Notes: generated by a model from the sequence alone, not told the origin. 64,000 bases of DNA from Pseudomonas koreensis (GCF_025447595.1 NZ_JAOEJU010000018.1:62001-126000), one strand, 5' to 3'; positions 44,820 to 54,912 are shown, numbered from the stretch's first letter. Translations and numbers: made by a program.

Positions 44820-47800
44820 ATGGATCAATCGACTATGGGCGCTTTGTGGCAAACCGATTCGAGTGAAAAAGTGGTTCCGACTGAACGTGTGGATGAAGCG
44901 CCTGTACCTGAAAAACCCCGTCGTAACCGGCATGGGTGGAAGGCTTTCTGGCTCCTGTTTGTGATCATCGCGATTGTCGTAGGCCTGGCTGCGATGAAGG
45001 AAATGCGCACCTCGCGTTTTCAGTCCCGCGAGGTCAGCCAGTACGCGGCCAAACTCAAATACGAACTGCAACCGGGGCCCAGCGAAGCGATTCGCTATCC
45101 GGGCAACGGGCCATTCGATCTGCGTCTGGGCTACAGCTCGCTGGACGAGTTCCTGCCGCGGCTGATCAAGCGCAACTATGTGATCACTGAGCAGACGCGC
45201 TTCTCCCCGGCCCTGCTCAACTACACCGACAAGGGCCTGTTCGTGCCCTACTCCGAAAAGATCCAGGCCGGGCTGTCGATCACCGATTGCCGTGCCGCGC
45301 CCCTGTATCAATACAACTATCCGCAGCAGCTGTATTCGAGTTTCGAGTCGATTCCGCCGGTGGTGGTCAACAGCCTGCTGTTCATCGAGAACCGTTTTCT
45401 GCTCGACCCCAAGCAACCGCTTGCAAATCCGGCGGTGGACTGGCCACGCTTCGGCATGGCCGCCTGGTCGCAAGTCGCCAAGCTGCTGCACTTGCCGGGG
45501 CAGTCGGCCGGTGGCAGTACCCTGGCCACGCAACTTGAGAAATACCGCCACTCGCCCGACGGCCTGACGGTGTCCGGTGCAGAGAAGATCCGCCAGATGA
45601 TTTCCGCCAGCGTACGTGCCTATCAGGGCGGCCCGGAAACCTTGCCGGCGCGGCAGAACATCATTCGCGACTACCTCAACAGTGTGCCGCTGTCGGCGGT
45701 GCCGGGGCATGGCGAAGTGCACGGCATGGCTGAGGGCCTGCGGGTCTGGTATGGCGCCGATTTCAATGAGGCCAACCGTAAACTCGCGAGTACCGAAACC
45801 GATCCGAAGACCATGGCGGACAAAGGCCTGGCCCTGCGCGAAATGCTTTCGCTGATGATCGCCCAGCGCCGCCCTTCGCATTACCTGACGAAGGGTCGCG
45901 AAGAACTGGTCGAACTGACCAACAGCCACCTGCGCCTGCTGAAACAGAACGGCGTGATCGACGCCGCCCTGGCCGATGCGGCGCTGGCCAGCACCATCAG
46001 CTATCGCGACTGGCAGACCCAGCCGACGATACAGCCGATCGAAACCAACAAGGGCATCAGCGTCGCCCGCAGCCGGCTGGCGTCGATGCTCAACCGTCCG
46101 CTGTACGACCTTGACCGTCTCGACCTGTCCGCTACCAGCACCTTGCAAGGCGAACTGCAAACCCAGGCCACCGCCTACCTGAAACGACTGGCGGACCCGG
46201 CCTATGCGACCGAAGTCGGTCTGATGGGTGAGCGCCTGCTGACGCCCACCAGCACCACTCAGGTGCGCTACAGCTTCACCCTGTTCGAGCTGACCCCGGA
46301 CGGTTCGCGCGTGCGGGTGCAGACCGACAGCACCGATCAGCCGTTCGACATCAACGAAGGCAGCAAACTGGAACTGGGCTCCACCGCCAAGATGCGAGTG
46401 CTGACCACTTACCTGCAAATCATCGCGGAGCTGCATGACAAGTACGGCGCCATGACCGTACCGGAACTGAAAAAAGTCGACGTGCCGGATCAGGATCGCC
46501 TGAGCCAGTGGGTGATCGATTACCTGATCCAGAACAAGGATCACGACCTGTCGAAAATGCTCGGCGCCGCCCTCGACCGCAAATATTCGGCCAGCCCAGG
46601 GGAAGCGTTTTTCACCGGTGGCGGCCTGCATGTGTTCCACAATTTCCGCAAGGAAGACAACGGCCGCATGCCGACCCTGCGCGATGCGCTGCGTGAATCG
46701 ATCAACCTGCCGTTCATTCGGCTGATGCGCGACCTGGTGCGCTATACCACCTACTCCGGCCCGAACAACAGTGCCGAACTGCTCAAGGATGATCGCGATC
46801 CTCGGCGTCAGGAATATCTGGCGTCCTTTGCCGACCGCGAAGGCACCTCGTTCCTGCTCAAGTTCTGGAAGAAGTACAGGAACAAAGACACTCAGGCCCG
46901 GCTCGACACGTTTCTGGACAGCATGCGCCCGACGCCGATCCGCATGGCAGCAGTACATCGCTATCTGCTGCCCAATGCCGACCAGAAAGACTTCAACACG
47001 TTCGTGCGCTCGCACCTCAAAGGCGCCAAGCTCACCGAAAAACTGACCGACGAGCGCCTCGAGCGGCTGTACCTCGCCTATGGCCCGGGCACCTACGACC
47101 TGCCGGATCAGGGCTTCATCGCCAAGGTGCATCCACTGGATCTGTGGATGATCGGCTATCTGCTCAACCACCCGGACGCGACCTTCAAGGACATCGTCAA
47201 GGCCAGCCAGTTCGAGCGCCAGGAAGTCTACAGCTGGCTGTTCAAGAGCAAACACAAGGGCGCTCGCGACAGTCGGATCCGCACGATGCTGGAGATCGAG
47301 GCGTTCCTCGAGATTCATCAGCGCTGGCAGAAAGTCGGCTATCCGTTCGATCACCTGGTGCCGTCGCTGGCCACTGCCATCGGCAGCTCGGGCGACCGCC
47401 CCGCAGCGCTGGCCGAATTGATCGGCACGATTCTCAACGACGGTGTGCGCATGCCGACCCTGCGTATCGACAGCCTGCACTTTGCTGCGGGCACGCCGTA
47501 TGAAACGCAACTGGTCAACGATCCCCACGTCGGCAAACGAGTGATGCCATCCGAAGTCGCTACCGCCATGCGCGAGGCGCTTTCGCAGGTGGTGGACTCG
47601 GGAACGGCAAAACGTGTGTCCGGCAGTTTCAAAATGGCCGACGGCCAACCGCTGACCATGGGCGGCAAGACCGGTACGGGCGACAACCGGATCGAAGCCA
47701 TCGGATCAGGGGGACGGATTTTGAGCTCCAAATCGATCAACCGCACGGCAACGTTCGTGTTCTACATCGGCGACAGTCACTTCGGCACGCTCACCGCTTA

Positions 47801-47945
47801 TGTCCCCGGCCGCTCGGCGGAAAACTTCAAATTCACCTCGGCCTTGCCGGTGCAGGTGCTCAAGGGCATGGCGCCGATCCTCAACAACTACCTGCAACCG
47901 GGTAGCCACACCCAATGCCAGCCTGTGGAGGTTGCGCGCCGCTGA
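44820..47945 (+). CDS. Bifunctional class A PBP-like protein with divergent glycosyltransferase part
   Basis: This 1041-residue inner-membrane protein has one N-terminal span (about 41-60) and a long periplasmic part. The GT51 region shows IENRF at 189-193 (E190 retained, N191 for the usual Asp), GGSTLATQLEKY and RQNIIRDYLNSVPL; where RKxxE is expected the sequence is EKIRQ, so the second catalytic glutamate seems to be Gln. The transpeptidase motifs are intact: STAK (S521, K524), SIN (S627) and KTGTG (K950). It is longer than PBP1a/1b of Pseudomonas and a distinct lineage. It may crosslink or modify peptidoglycan without normal polymerase activity, which is inference. Confidence 0.8.
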   Translation: MDQSTMGALWQTDSSEKVVPTERVDEAPVPEKPRRNRHGWKAFWLLFVIIAIVVGLAAMKEMRTSRFQSREVSQYAAKLKYELQPGPSEAIRYPGNGPFDLRLGYSSLDEFLPRLIKRNYVITEQTRFSPALLNYTDKGLFVPYSEKIQAGLSITDCRAAPLYQYNYPQQLYSSFESIPPVVVNSLLFIENRFLLDPKQPLANPAVDWPRFGMAAWSQVAKLLHLPGQSAGGSTLATQLEKYRHSPDGLTVSGAEKIRQMISASVRAYQGGPETLPARQNIIRDYLNSVPLSAVPGHGEVHGMAEGLRVWYGADFNEANRKLASTETDPKTMADKGLALREMLSLMIAQRRPSHYLTKGREELVELTNSHLRLLKQNGVIDAALADAALASTISYRDWQTQPTIQPIETNKGISVARSRLASMLNRPLYDLDRLDLSATSTLQGELQTQATAYLKRLADPAYATEVGLMGERLLTPTSTTQVRYSFTLFELTPDGSRVRVQTDSTDQPFDINEGSKLELGSTAKMRVLTTYLQIIAELHDKYGAMTVPELKKVDVPDQDRLSQWVIDYLIQNKDHDLSKMLGAALDRKYSASPGEAFFTGGGLHVFHNFRKEDNGRMPTLRDALRESINLPFIRLMRDLVRYTTYSGPNNSAELLKDDRDPRRQEYLASFADREGTSFLLKFWKKYRNKDTQARLDTFLDSMRPTPIRMAAVHRYLLPNADQKDFNTFVRSHLKGAKLTEKLTDERLERLYLAYGPGTYDLPDQGFIAKVHPLDLWMIGYLLNHPDATFKDIVKASQFERQEVYSWLFKSKHKGARDSRIRTMLEIEAFLEIHQRWQKVGYPFDHLVPSLATAIGSSGDRPAALAELIGTILNDGVRMPTLRIDSLHFAAGTPYETQLVNDPHVGKRVMPSEVATAMREALSQVVDSGTAKRVSGSFKMADGQPLTMGGKTGTGDNRIEAIGSGGRILSSKSINRTATFVFYIGDSHFGTLTAYVPGRSAENFKFTSALPVQVLKGMAPILNNYLQPGSHTQCQPVEVARR

Positions 47946-48121
47946 AAAGCGGCGTGTCCCTTGCCCGGTTTTGCCAACGGGTCATATTTATTTGGTTTTC
48001 ATATTCAAATTCAAGAACATGAATCACGGTATGAGCCGGTCTTCCGACAGGATAATTTGAGTTTCATTTAAGCAGCAGAGGAATACGCTAGTTATCTTCT
48101 GACAAACGAAATGGAATTCAG

Positions 48122-51100
48122 ATGTCCAACTTTCAAACTAACAGCCATTACCTCAAAACAACGCTTGCCCAGCCAAAAGGCCGACACTACGATTTCATCA
48201 AAAACAATATCCACGACACATTCAAACATACATCGCTGCACCGGGCTCTGGCATTGAGCGCAGCCACTCTGAAGAAACAGCCATGGCACGAGAAACCTGA
48301 CCAGACGCCAGCAAAAACCGCCAACCTCGCCGTCTGGCAGGCCCAACACCAGACTGATCAGGCCCTTGGCGAAGTCAGAAGTCTGGAAGCGTTTGCCGTG
48401 CACTTGCTGGAAAACGGACTGAAGGAGAAGTTCGGACTTGTTGTCAATGTCAAGCAAACTTACTTGAGATTGTATTTCCCGAAGGAGACACCTTGGTACA
48501 TCATCAACGTCCTGCCCGGCGTTGCCAGTCGAACCGTATCCCTTCTGGATGCAGCGCTGCACAACTTTGCAAGTAACGAGACATTTACTGCCGATTCCGA
48601 CTTCATCAGTAAACCCGATAAAAATGGACACTTCGACGTTCTGGGTATCAAGCAAACGCTATCCATCGAACAGTTCAAGAACTTGTGTCGGGAACTGGAT
48701 ATAGGGAAACGTTATACCCGCTATCTGCGACACCATTTGCTGCCACGCGATCCCGCCTCCAGAGCTGCCATAGAGCATCAGACTACGCAAAGCCAGAAAG
48801 CCACGTTGATATTTGCTGCACATCTGGCCTTGTTGACCGGCGACATCGGAACCAATGCACATGACGTGATCATGGGCATGGTCGAAGGGCAAACCGGGCT
48901 GACGCTGGATGGCAAGGTCATGCAGTGCTGTGAGCTCTCGATCATGGATGCCGCGCTGACCGGGATTGTCCTGTTCACCACGGTCCGGCAGCAAAGCGCT
49001 GGCGAGGACCGGATGATCGCTTACGTTCCCCATGACCCCGAGCACCCGCTGAAGGAGTACGCCTCGTCTCTGGAGTTCGTCAGGGAGCTGACTCGCCAGC
49101 TACGTGCCAACGAGCCACTCTCCAAAGGCCGGGGCAACTATTGGCAGTTCTTCAGTCAGTTCATCGATCAGCAGCAGCGCGGGCATTTTTTCGCAACGCT
49201 CGAACAGCGCCTGAGCAAAATCAAATGGTCGGAGCAAAGGCCCCCTCTGGATCCTGGGCCGACCTGGCGTCCCGTTCCGGTGGAGAAACCCGCTCTGGCG
49301 TTTCGCGTGCGACCGGTCATGCAGAATCTGTGGAAGCATCAGTACCAGCGCAAGATCGACAAGATTTTCAACGACGCACGGGACATCGCCGTCTCGACAG
49401 AAATGGCCGACCAGAACTCGCGACGGGCGTGGTGGGACAACTTCGAAAAAATCCTCTCGGATATCTTCAACGCAGCGCTGTTGGTCATCACGCCATTCGT
49501 GCCTTTTCTGGGAGAACTGATGCTGGCCTACACCGCTTACCAGATAGCGACCGACGTCTTCGAAGGGATTCTGGACATGACCCAGGAAAACTGGGCCGAG
49601 ATGGGTGAGCATCTGACCGCAATCGTGACAGACATCGCCCAGTTGGCGGCCTTCTCGGCGGGAGTGGCCATCGGCGCCGAATTTCGCCTCAAGTTGTCGT
49701 CCCTGATCGACGGCATGAAACCGGTCATTTCATCTGACGGCAACACCCGCTTGTGGCACCCCGATCTCGCTCCTTACGAACTCGCCGGACCACCGCCACC
49801 GCCACCGCCCGGCTCACGCCGTGACGCCAAGGGCCTTTTTCAGCATGCGGGCAGAAATGTGCTGTTGCTCGATGGCAAGACCTATGAAGTCAGGCAGGAC
49901 TCCCACGACGGCCAGCACCGCATTCAGCACCCTGAGCGCCCTCAGGCCTACGCACCGAAACTGCGCCACAACGGTCGGGGAGCCTGGGTTCATGAAGGTG
50001 AAAAACCGGGCGATTGGGCGGCCCCGAAACTGATGCGCCGCCTCGGCCCTTCGGCGGAAGGCTTCAGTGACCGGCAACTGGAGAATATCCGCCGGATCAG
50101 CGGCACGGAGGATCACGCACTGCGCCAGATGTATGTCGATAACGCGCCTCCCCCGTTGTTGCTGGAGGACACCCTTGAACGTTTTCGGGCTTCGCGGGAC
50201 ACCGTAACCACCAGCGCCGATATTCGCGCCGGAAGGCCCCTGGATCCGTCGTCCTACTGGTTCGAACAAATGGTGACCGAGCTACCGGGCTGGCCGAGGG
50301 ACTGTGCGTTGAAGGTCAATCACAGTGCCAGCGGGCATGGCCCGTCTCACACTTACGGCAACGCCGATGCCCCGCCCTTACGAACGCTGACCATCAGTCT
50401 GGCGCACGTCATGGCCGGCAAACTGCCGGAGCACGTGACCGGTTTCCTGAATGATGCGCAACTGGAGCGCCTGCTCGGCGCAAGACTGCCGAAGACACAG
50501 CAAGTACAAGCCCTGCGCAATCTGCTGGCCGACCGGGTTGACGCACGCCATCTGGATATTTCGCAATACACCTATGGATACCGCACGATCAGCGGTGATC
50601 CCCGCGTTCTCGAGCTTCAGCGCCAATACCCGGAATTGCCGACCGTCATCGCCAAAAATCTGCTGGAACACGCTCGTCAGCGTGATGTGGCGGCCCTCGA
50701 CGACGGCCGGCGCCTGTCTCTCGACCTCAAGTCCGTCGTGCGCGAATGCGCGTTCGAAACCCGTACGACGCGCGCCTGGGAAGGACTTATCGACAATGAA
50801 CGGCTGACTCCTGAGACCGAACGTCTGGCCTTGAACGTGCTGCGCCTGCACAGCGACGCTTACCGTGATATGCGCATCGAGATTCGCGACGGCTCGTTTG
50901 ACGGGGCGTTGCGTTGCAGCGTCGGATCAGCACACGCACACGAGATCCGGATCTTTCTGCATGACGGGCATGCCCGCTACGAAATCTTCGATGGCACCCG
51001 GCGCCCGCTGTTCGGCCCCGCCGACCTGTATGAGTCGATCCTGCGAGCAATTCCCGAACAGGCAAGACAACAAACCGGATACAGGCCGAGCCAGGGCCGC

Positions 51101-53086
51101 GCTTTCCAACAATGGTTGATGGCGATGAGCGAGTCGCCCAGGGAACGTCGAACGCAGTTGCTGGAGCCTTCGATCCGGCCTGTCGTGCAAACGTCAGTTG
51201 AAAACCTGTTGCGTGGCCCGGTGTTTTCAAGAATGCCCAGGTCTTTGGAGCAGCGGGTCAAGGAGCTTTATCCGGAACTGAATGACCGGGAGGTGGAAGC
51301 CTTTGTCAGCTCGTTGCCAATCGGGCGCGATCCGCTCGAAACGGTCAGGAGTCTTGAGATGGACTTGAGGAGGTTGAGTGAGTTGCTTGACGACTGGAAA
51401 CAGTCCCAGGCTGCCTTCGACCCCGAGGGCCCCGGCATCATTCCTTCAGCTGCGCGAACCATCGCAGATCGCATCCTTGCCTGCTTCAAGCGCGAAGCCG
51501 TGGCGTTCAACGAACGTAGCACCCGCTACGAAGCAGGTTACACACTGGACCTTTCCGCCGAGCTGATGGGACCGGAGCTTGAGAAATGGTGGAGAACCCT
51601 GCCGGATCTCAAGCCCTGGTTCGATCAGGTTACGACCCTCGATCTGGACCAGGCACGCTTTTCGCCCGCGACCGGGGGGCTTTTGAAGCACTTCCCCAAC
51701 CTTCGCCACCTCAGCGCCCGTCAGTGCGGACTGAAACTGCTGCCGCCGCGAATTGCCGAGATGCCCGGGCTAGAAACCCTGCAGCTCAACCGCAACCAGA
51801 TCCGCCTGACAGAAGAGTCCCGGGCACAGCTCAGAGACCTGACGCGTTTGCGCACCTTACGCCTTTCACTCAATCAGCTCGGGCGCGCACCGGACGTCAG
51901 TCGCATGCCGGACCTGACCACCCTGGATCTTGCCTATGCCGGGATCGACACTTGGCCCGAAGGACTGTTCACGCCGCATCGGCGCCCTCGCGGTTTCTTC
52001 CTCGATCTGTCCACCCCGGCGATTGTCAGCGTTCCGCAGGTCGAGCCGGGCTCGCCGGATGCATGGCTCGTCGCACGAACGCGACTGGCCGTGAGTTACC
52101 TGGAGCCTGAGGCTCGCGAAACCTTCTATCAGTACCGTGAGTCGGTGGGGCTGCCCCGGCAAAACAACTATTCCTTCCTTGCCGCTGAAGCACGGAAAAA
52201 ATGGCAGATGAGTGATACGTCACTGTTCTGGGCCGATGACAGTCCCGGCCTGACAAATTTCCGCAACGAAGCCTGGGACAACCTGATGCACGAGCCGGGC
52301 TCGCAAGGCTTTTTCCAGATCCTCGACAGCCTGACCCGGTCGGCCGACTACCAGGAAGGCGGCACCTCACGCCAGATTCTGACCCGGCGAGTCTGGGATC
52401 TGATCGATGCCATGGATCTGGACACCGTACTGCGGGAAAAACTGTTCAGGACGGCAGAGGAACCGACCACCTGCGCCGACGCCAGCTCCGAAGTTTTCAA
52501 CATCATGGGTGTTCAGGCGCTCGCGTCCCGGGCGTATTCCTATTCGACTTCGGGAGCCGAACTCGAGGGCAGACTGGTGAAACTGGCCCGAGGCGCCACA
52601 CGCCTTGCACGGGTGAATGAAATTGCCCGCGCCGATGCATTGTCTCGCCCGAGTCGGGAAGAAGAAGTCGAAATCTACCTGGCCTACCAGACGCGCCTGA
52701 GTGCGCGACTCGATTTGCCCTGGCAGTCCGAACAGATGCTTTACGAAGGAGTGGCAGGCGTGACGCAGGCCCGCATCGACAACGCCTGCATGACGGTTCT
52801 GGAGCTTGAAACCGGTGACGGCCTGGTCAACGGGATGCTTGAACAACCGTTCTGGGAACACTATCTGCGGGATACGCAGGCCGCAGCCTATAAAATCAAC
52901 GACGAGTCATACGAACGACAACTGTCCCGGCTCGAACAACGGCACTCACCTGACGCGGTGCTGCCTCTGAATGATGAGGAATATACCCGCGAGCTCACTG
53001 AGCTGGCTTACCGAAGAATGGGGTTGGGGCGTTCGCTGACCACGACGTTGATGCGCCGTCACGGGCTGCTGCCGATGCCTTCCTGA
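48122..53086 (+). CDS. Giant toxin-like protein with LRR and NEL-type E3 ubiquitin ligase domain
   Basis: This 1654-residue protein lacks a signal peptide. Residues about 90-370 resemble the DUF6543 dermonecrotic toxin region (IEQFKNLCRELDIGKRYTRYL); 448-519 hold hydrophobic segments (LLVITPFVPFLGELMLAY); a PPPPPPPG linker follows near 557; about 1170-1285 contain leucine-rich repeats (LRHLSARQCGLKLLPPRI, LETLQLNRNQIRL, LTTLDLAYAGID). The C-terminal 350 residues match the NEL E3 ligase of IpaH/SspH effectors, with catalytic C1451 and D1453 in TTCADASSEVF. It should ubiquitinate eukaryotic proteins after delivery. No type III chaperone or secretion gene is near. The first 600 bases are more AT-rich than the rest, a sign of transfer. 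Confidence 0.82.
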   Translation: MSNFQTNSHYLKTTLAQPKGRHYDFIKNNIHDTFKHTSLHRALALSAATLKKQPWHEKPDQTPAKTANLAVWQAQHQTDQALGEVRSLEAFAVHLLENGLKEKFGLVVNVKQTYLRLYFPKETPWYIINVLPGVASRTVSLLDAALHNFASNETFTADSDFISKPDKNGHFDVLGIKQTLSIEQFKNLCRELDIGKRYTRYLRHHLLPRDPASRAAIEHQTTQSQKATLIFAAHLALLTGDIGTNAHDVIMGMVEGQTGLTLDGKVMQCCELSIMDAALTGIVLFTTVRQQSAGEDRMIAYVPHDPEHPLKEYASSLEFVRELTRQLRANEPLSKGRGNYWQFFSQFIDQQQRGHFFATLEQRLSKIKWSEQRPPLDPGPTWRPVPVEKPALAFRVRPVMQNLWKHQYQRKIDKIFNDARDIAVSTEMADQNSRRAWWDNFEKILSDIFNAALLVITPFVPFLGELMLAYTAYQIATDVFEGILDMTQENWAEMGEHLTAIVTDIAQLAAFSAGVAIGAEFRLKLSSLIDGMKPVISSDGNTRLWHPDLAPYELAGPPPPPPPGSRRDAKGLFQHAGRNVLLLDGKTYEVRQDSHDGQHRIQHPERPQAYAPKLRHNGRGAWVHEGEKPGDWAAPKLMRRLGPSAEGFSDRQLENIRRISGTEDHALRQMYVDNAPPPLLLEDTLERFRASRDTVTTSADIRAGRPLDPSSYWFEQMVTELPGWPRDCALKVNHSASGHGPSHTYGNADAPPLRTLTISLAHVMAGKLPEHVTGFLNDAQLERLLGARLPKTQQVQALRNLLADRVDARHLDISQYTYGYRTISGDPRVLELQRQYPELPTVIAKNLLEHARQRDVAALDDGRRLSLDLKSVVRECAFETRTTRAWEGLIDNERLTPETERLALNVLRLHSDAYRDMRIEIRDGSFDGALRCSVGSAHAHEIRIFLHDGHARYEIFDGTRRPLFGPADLYESILRAIPEQARQQTGYRPSQGRAFQQWLMAMSESPRERRTQLLEPSIRPVVQTSVENLLRGPVFSRMPRSLEQRVKELYPELNDREVEAFVSSLPIGRDPLETVRSLEMDLRRLSELLDDWKQSQAAFDPEGPGIIPSAARTIADRILACFKREAVAFNERSTRYEAGYTLDLSAELMGPELEKWWRTLPDLKPWFDQVTTLDLDQARFSPATGGLLKHFPNLRHLSARQCGLKLLPPRIAEMPGLETLQLNRNQIRLTEESRAQLRDLTRLRTLRLSLNQLGRAPDVSRMPDLTTLDLAYAGIDTWPEGLFTPHRRPRGFFLDLSTPAIVSVPQVEPGSPDAWLVARTRLAVSYLEPEARETFYQYRESVGLPRQNNYSFLAAEARKKWQMSDTSLFWADDSPGLTNFRNEAWDNLMHEPGSQGFFQILDSLTRSADYQEGGTSRQILTRRVWDLIDAMDLDTVLREKLFRTAEEPTTCADASSEVFNIMGVQALASRAYSYSTSGAELEGRLVKLARGATRLARVNEIARADALSRPSREEEVEIYLAYQTRLSARLDLPWQSEQMLYEGVAGVTQARIDNACMTVLELETGDGLVNGMLEQPFWEHYLRDTQAAAYKINDESYERQLSRLEQRHSPDAVLPLNDEEYTRELTELAYRRMGLGRSLTTTLMRRHGLLPMPS

Positions 53087-53112
53087 GGTCACCTCGGGAA
53101 GGCCGGTACGGA

Positions 53113-54357
53113 TCAGACTTCCGAATCCCAGATCACAGTGACATTGCCGGTGTAACGCTTTGCCTGGCCGGGCTGCAACATGTCCTCCATGTAGTGGCTC
53201 GGTACCTCGAAGTGCAACACTCCGGGCGCGCGATCCACATAGTGGCCCGGGCGAAAAAGCGCACCTGCGCCGCTCTGCGTCAACCGATGGTTTTTTACCG
53301 GCTGGCCCGAACTGTCAGTGATGCCGTGGGGAAGGCTGACGCTCAGATAGACCTGGGGAAACGTCGAACCGGATTCGGTATCACGCAAACTGCAGGCGCC
53401 AATGCCCGGATGTTCGCACTCAATGAACATCCGGAAGGGTGCGGAGACACCGATGTTGAATGTCTGGTCACGAAACAATCGGCTGGGCCTGCGCCCCTCC
53501 TGTAACCAGGCTTGCCAGCCCCCCTGCGGTGTCAGTTCGATTCTGTTGCCACCGGGCGGAATGTCGACCTTGAGCACGTGCTGGACATCCAGTACAAACC
53601 TGAAGGTCACACTGGAACTGTCCGGCAGGATGTTGTCCCCCGTATCGAAATCACGTCCGGGGCCCGCCCCGTAATTGAGCTCACCGGTATAGAGACCGGC
53701 CGACATGGCGAGAGGATTGGGTGTGCGCAACTCATAGCCCACATCCAGATATTCGTAGGACATCCATGGAATCCGGTATGCAGCCTGTTTACTGCACACC
53801 GCTTCGACCGGGGTACGCCAGAAGAAGCGATAGAAGTCCGGTCCATGGGTGCCCATGGCCCCGGCCTCGCACGGTCGTGAAGGAAACAGCCAGTTCGTTC
53901 CGCCCCACAGTTTGTGGTGGGCCTGCGCATCAGAGTCGGCCCCGGTCAGATTGACTGCCGTATCACTCAATACATATTGGGAACCGACTCCGCCGATCCT
54001 CATTTCGACCGTCGCCGCCTCCCCCGTCGTCACATTCCGCACGGTCAGGCTGCGCCATTGCGAAGCGATCTTGAACATCGCCCCCTGGCGCTCTCCGGCA
54101 CCCGGCTCGATTGTCAGGCTGGAGGAAAAGCGCAGTGGCAGCCTTACACCCGACAGGCCATACGTCTTGCAGTCTGTCGGATAAGCCGCGCAGTAGCCGC
54201 TCTGCGGGGTCTGGTCGACAAACCCGTTTCTTTGCGGGTTGGCCGGATCCGGGACGAAACCGGCACGAATCTCCTGAGTCAACGCCTGGGCCGGCATGGA
54301 AAACAATCCGCCGAACAATGAAACAAAAACCAATCCTTTACTGAACCTGAAATCCAT
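53113..54357 (-). CDS. Alpha-fimbrial tip adhesin/initiator (CblD/CooD-like), second copy
   Basis: This 414-residue protein has a signal peptide (cleaved near MPAQA-LTQEI) and two-domain layout of the CFA/I-class minor tip adhesins. Conserved stretches include FVLDVQHVLKVDIPPGGNRIEL, GGWQAWL, RLFRDQTFNIGVS and the C-terminal GVLHFEVPSHY. It is clearly paralogous to the product of 55699-56934. Cysteine pairs (CAAYPTDC, CEHPGIGAC) suggest disulfides. Start at 54357 has AAGGA six bases upstream. It ends the six-gene operon. The tip adhesin would start pilus assembly and bind the host or surface ligand. Confidence 0.82.
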   Translation of the reverse strand: MDFRFSKGLVFVSLFGGLFSMPAQALTQEIRAGFVPDPANPQRNGFVDQTPQSGYCAAYPTDCKTYGLSGVRLPLRFSSSLTIEPGAGERQGAMFKIASQWRSLTVRNVTTGEAATVEMRIGGVGSQYVLSDTAVNLTGADSDAQAHHKLWGGTNWLFPSRPCEAGAMGTHGPDFYRFFWRTPVEAVCSKQAAYRIPWMSYEYLDVGYELRTPNPLAMSAGLYTGELNYGAGPGRDFDTGDNILPDSSSVTFRFVLDVQHVLKVDIPPGGNRIELTPQGGWQAWLQEGRRPSRLFRDQTFNIGVSAPFRMFIECEHPGIGACSLRDTESGSTFPQVYLSVSLPHGITDSSGQPVKNHRLTQSGAGALFRPGHYVDRAPGVLHFEVPSHYMEDMLQPGQAKRYTGNVTVIWDSEV

Positions 54358-54408
54358 TGCCATTCCTTGCACTGAAGTCATTACGTTCTTGGGCGGATGA
54401 GTTCTTGC

Positions 54409-54912
54409 TCAGCCACTGGGTGCCGCGGCACTGAACATGATGTTGACGGTCCCGTAGTAGTCTCCGGGTTTGTAACCTCCGGCCTGTTCCCTGGGTTCGA
54501 TCTCCAGCATCACCCGTGTGCCCACCCTGGCTTCCTCGGCCGAGACCACTTGCAACGGCAGCGCACGGTCGGACAGCTCCTTGCCATTGAAGCTCACGCG
54601 CAAGTTGATGTTTTCCCGGGAGTCCCTTCCGTTCGTCATATAAGGAACACTCTCCAGACGCGCCTCGATCGCTCCGCTGTCGTGCCTGACATCGAAGTTG
54701 CGACGCAAGGTGCTCAATGTGGAAGTGTTCACGTTCCAGTGCAGTCGCTGCTCACGATGAATCCAGTCGGACTCAGTGGGAATCACGTAAAAATTCAGGG
54801 TGGGAATATGCACCGAAACGTAGAACTCGAGTTCTTCTCGCGCCGCAAACGTCCAGGCGCTGACCAACGCCAGGGCTGTCGCCGACGTCAGCACAATCCA
54901 TTGTTTGTTCAT
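54409..54912 (-). CDS. CS1-type fimbrial major subunit, second copy
   Basis: This 167-residue protein has a signal peptide (cleavage after WTFA-AREEL) and the CS1/CFA-I pilin pattern: an N-terminal donor strand region, FYVIPTESDWIH, FDVRHDSGAIEARLE, and a final GDYYGTVNIMFSA. It shares layout with the subunit at 59543-60040 but the sequences are clearly diverged, so it may be a minor subunit or the shaft of an alternative fibre. It lies between the chaperone and the second adhesin. Confidence 0.82.
   Translation of the reverse strand: MNKQWIVLTSATALALVSAWTFAAREELEFYVSVHIPTLNFYVIPTESDWIHREQRLHWNVNTSTLSTLRRNFDVRHDSGAIEARLESVPYMTNGRDSRENINLRVSFNGKELSDRALPLQVVSAEEARVGTRVMLEIEPREQAGGYKPGDYYGTVNIMFSAAAPSG

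Noticed and set aside
44793..47648. A 951-codon open frame on the minus strand opposite the PBP gene.
   Set aside because: The plus strand has complete transpeptidase motifs; the antisense translation is low-complexity and unlike any protein family.
48122..53086. The NEL protein considered as a standard type III effector.
   Set aside because: It is more than twice the usual size, has a long toxin-like N-terminus, and no type III chaperone or secretion gene is near; route of export left open.
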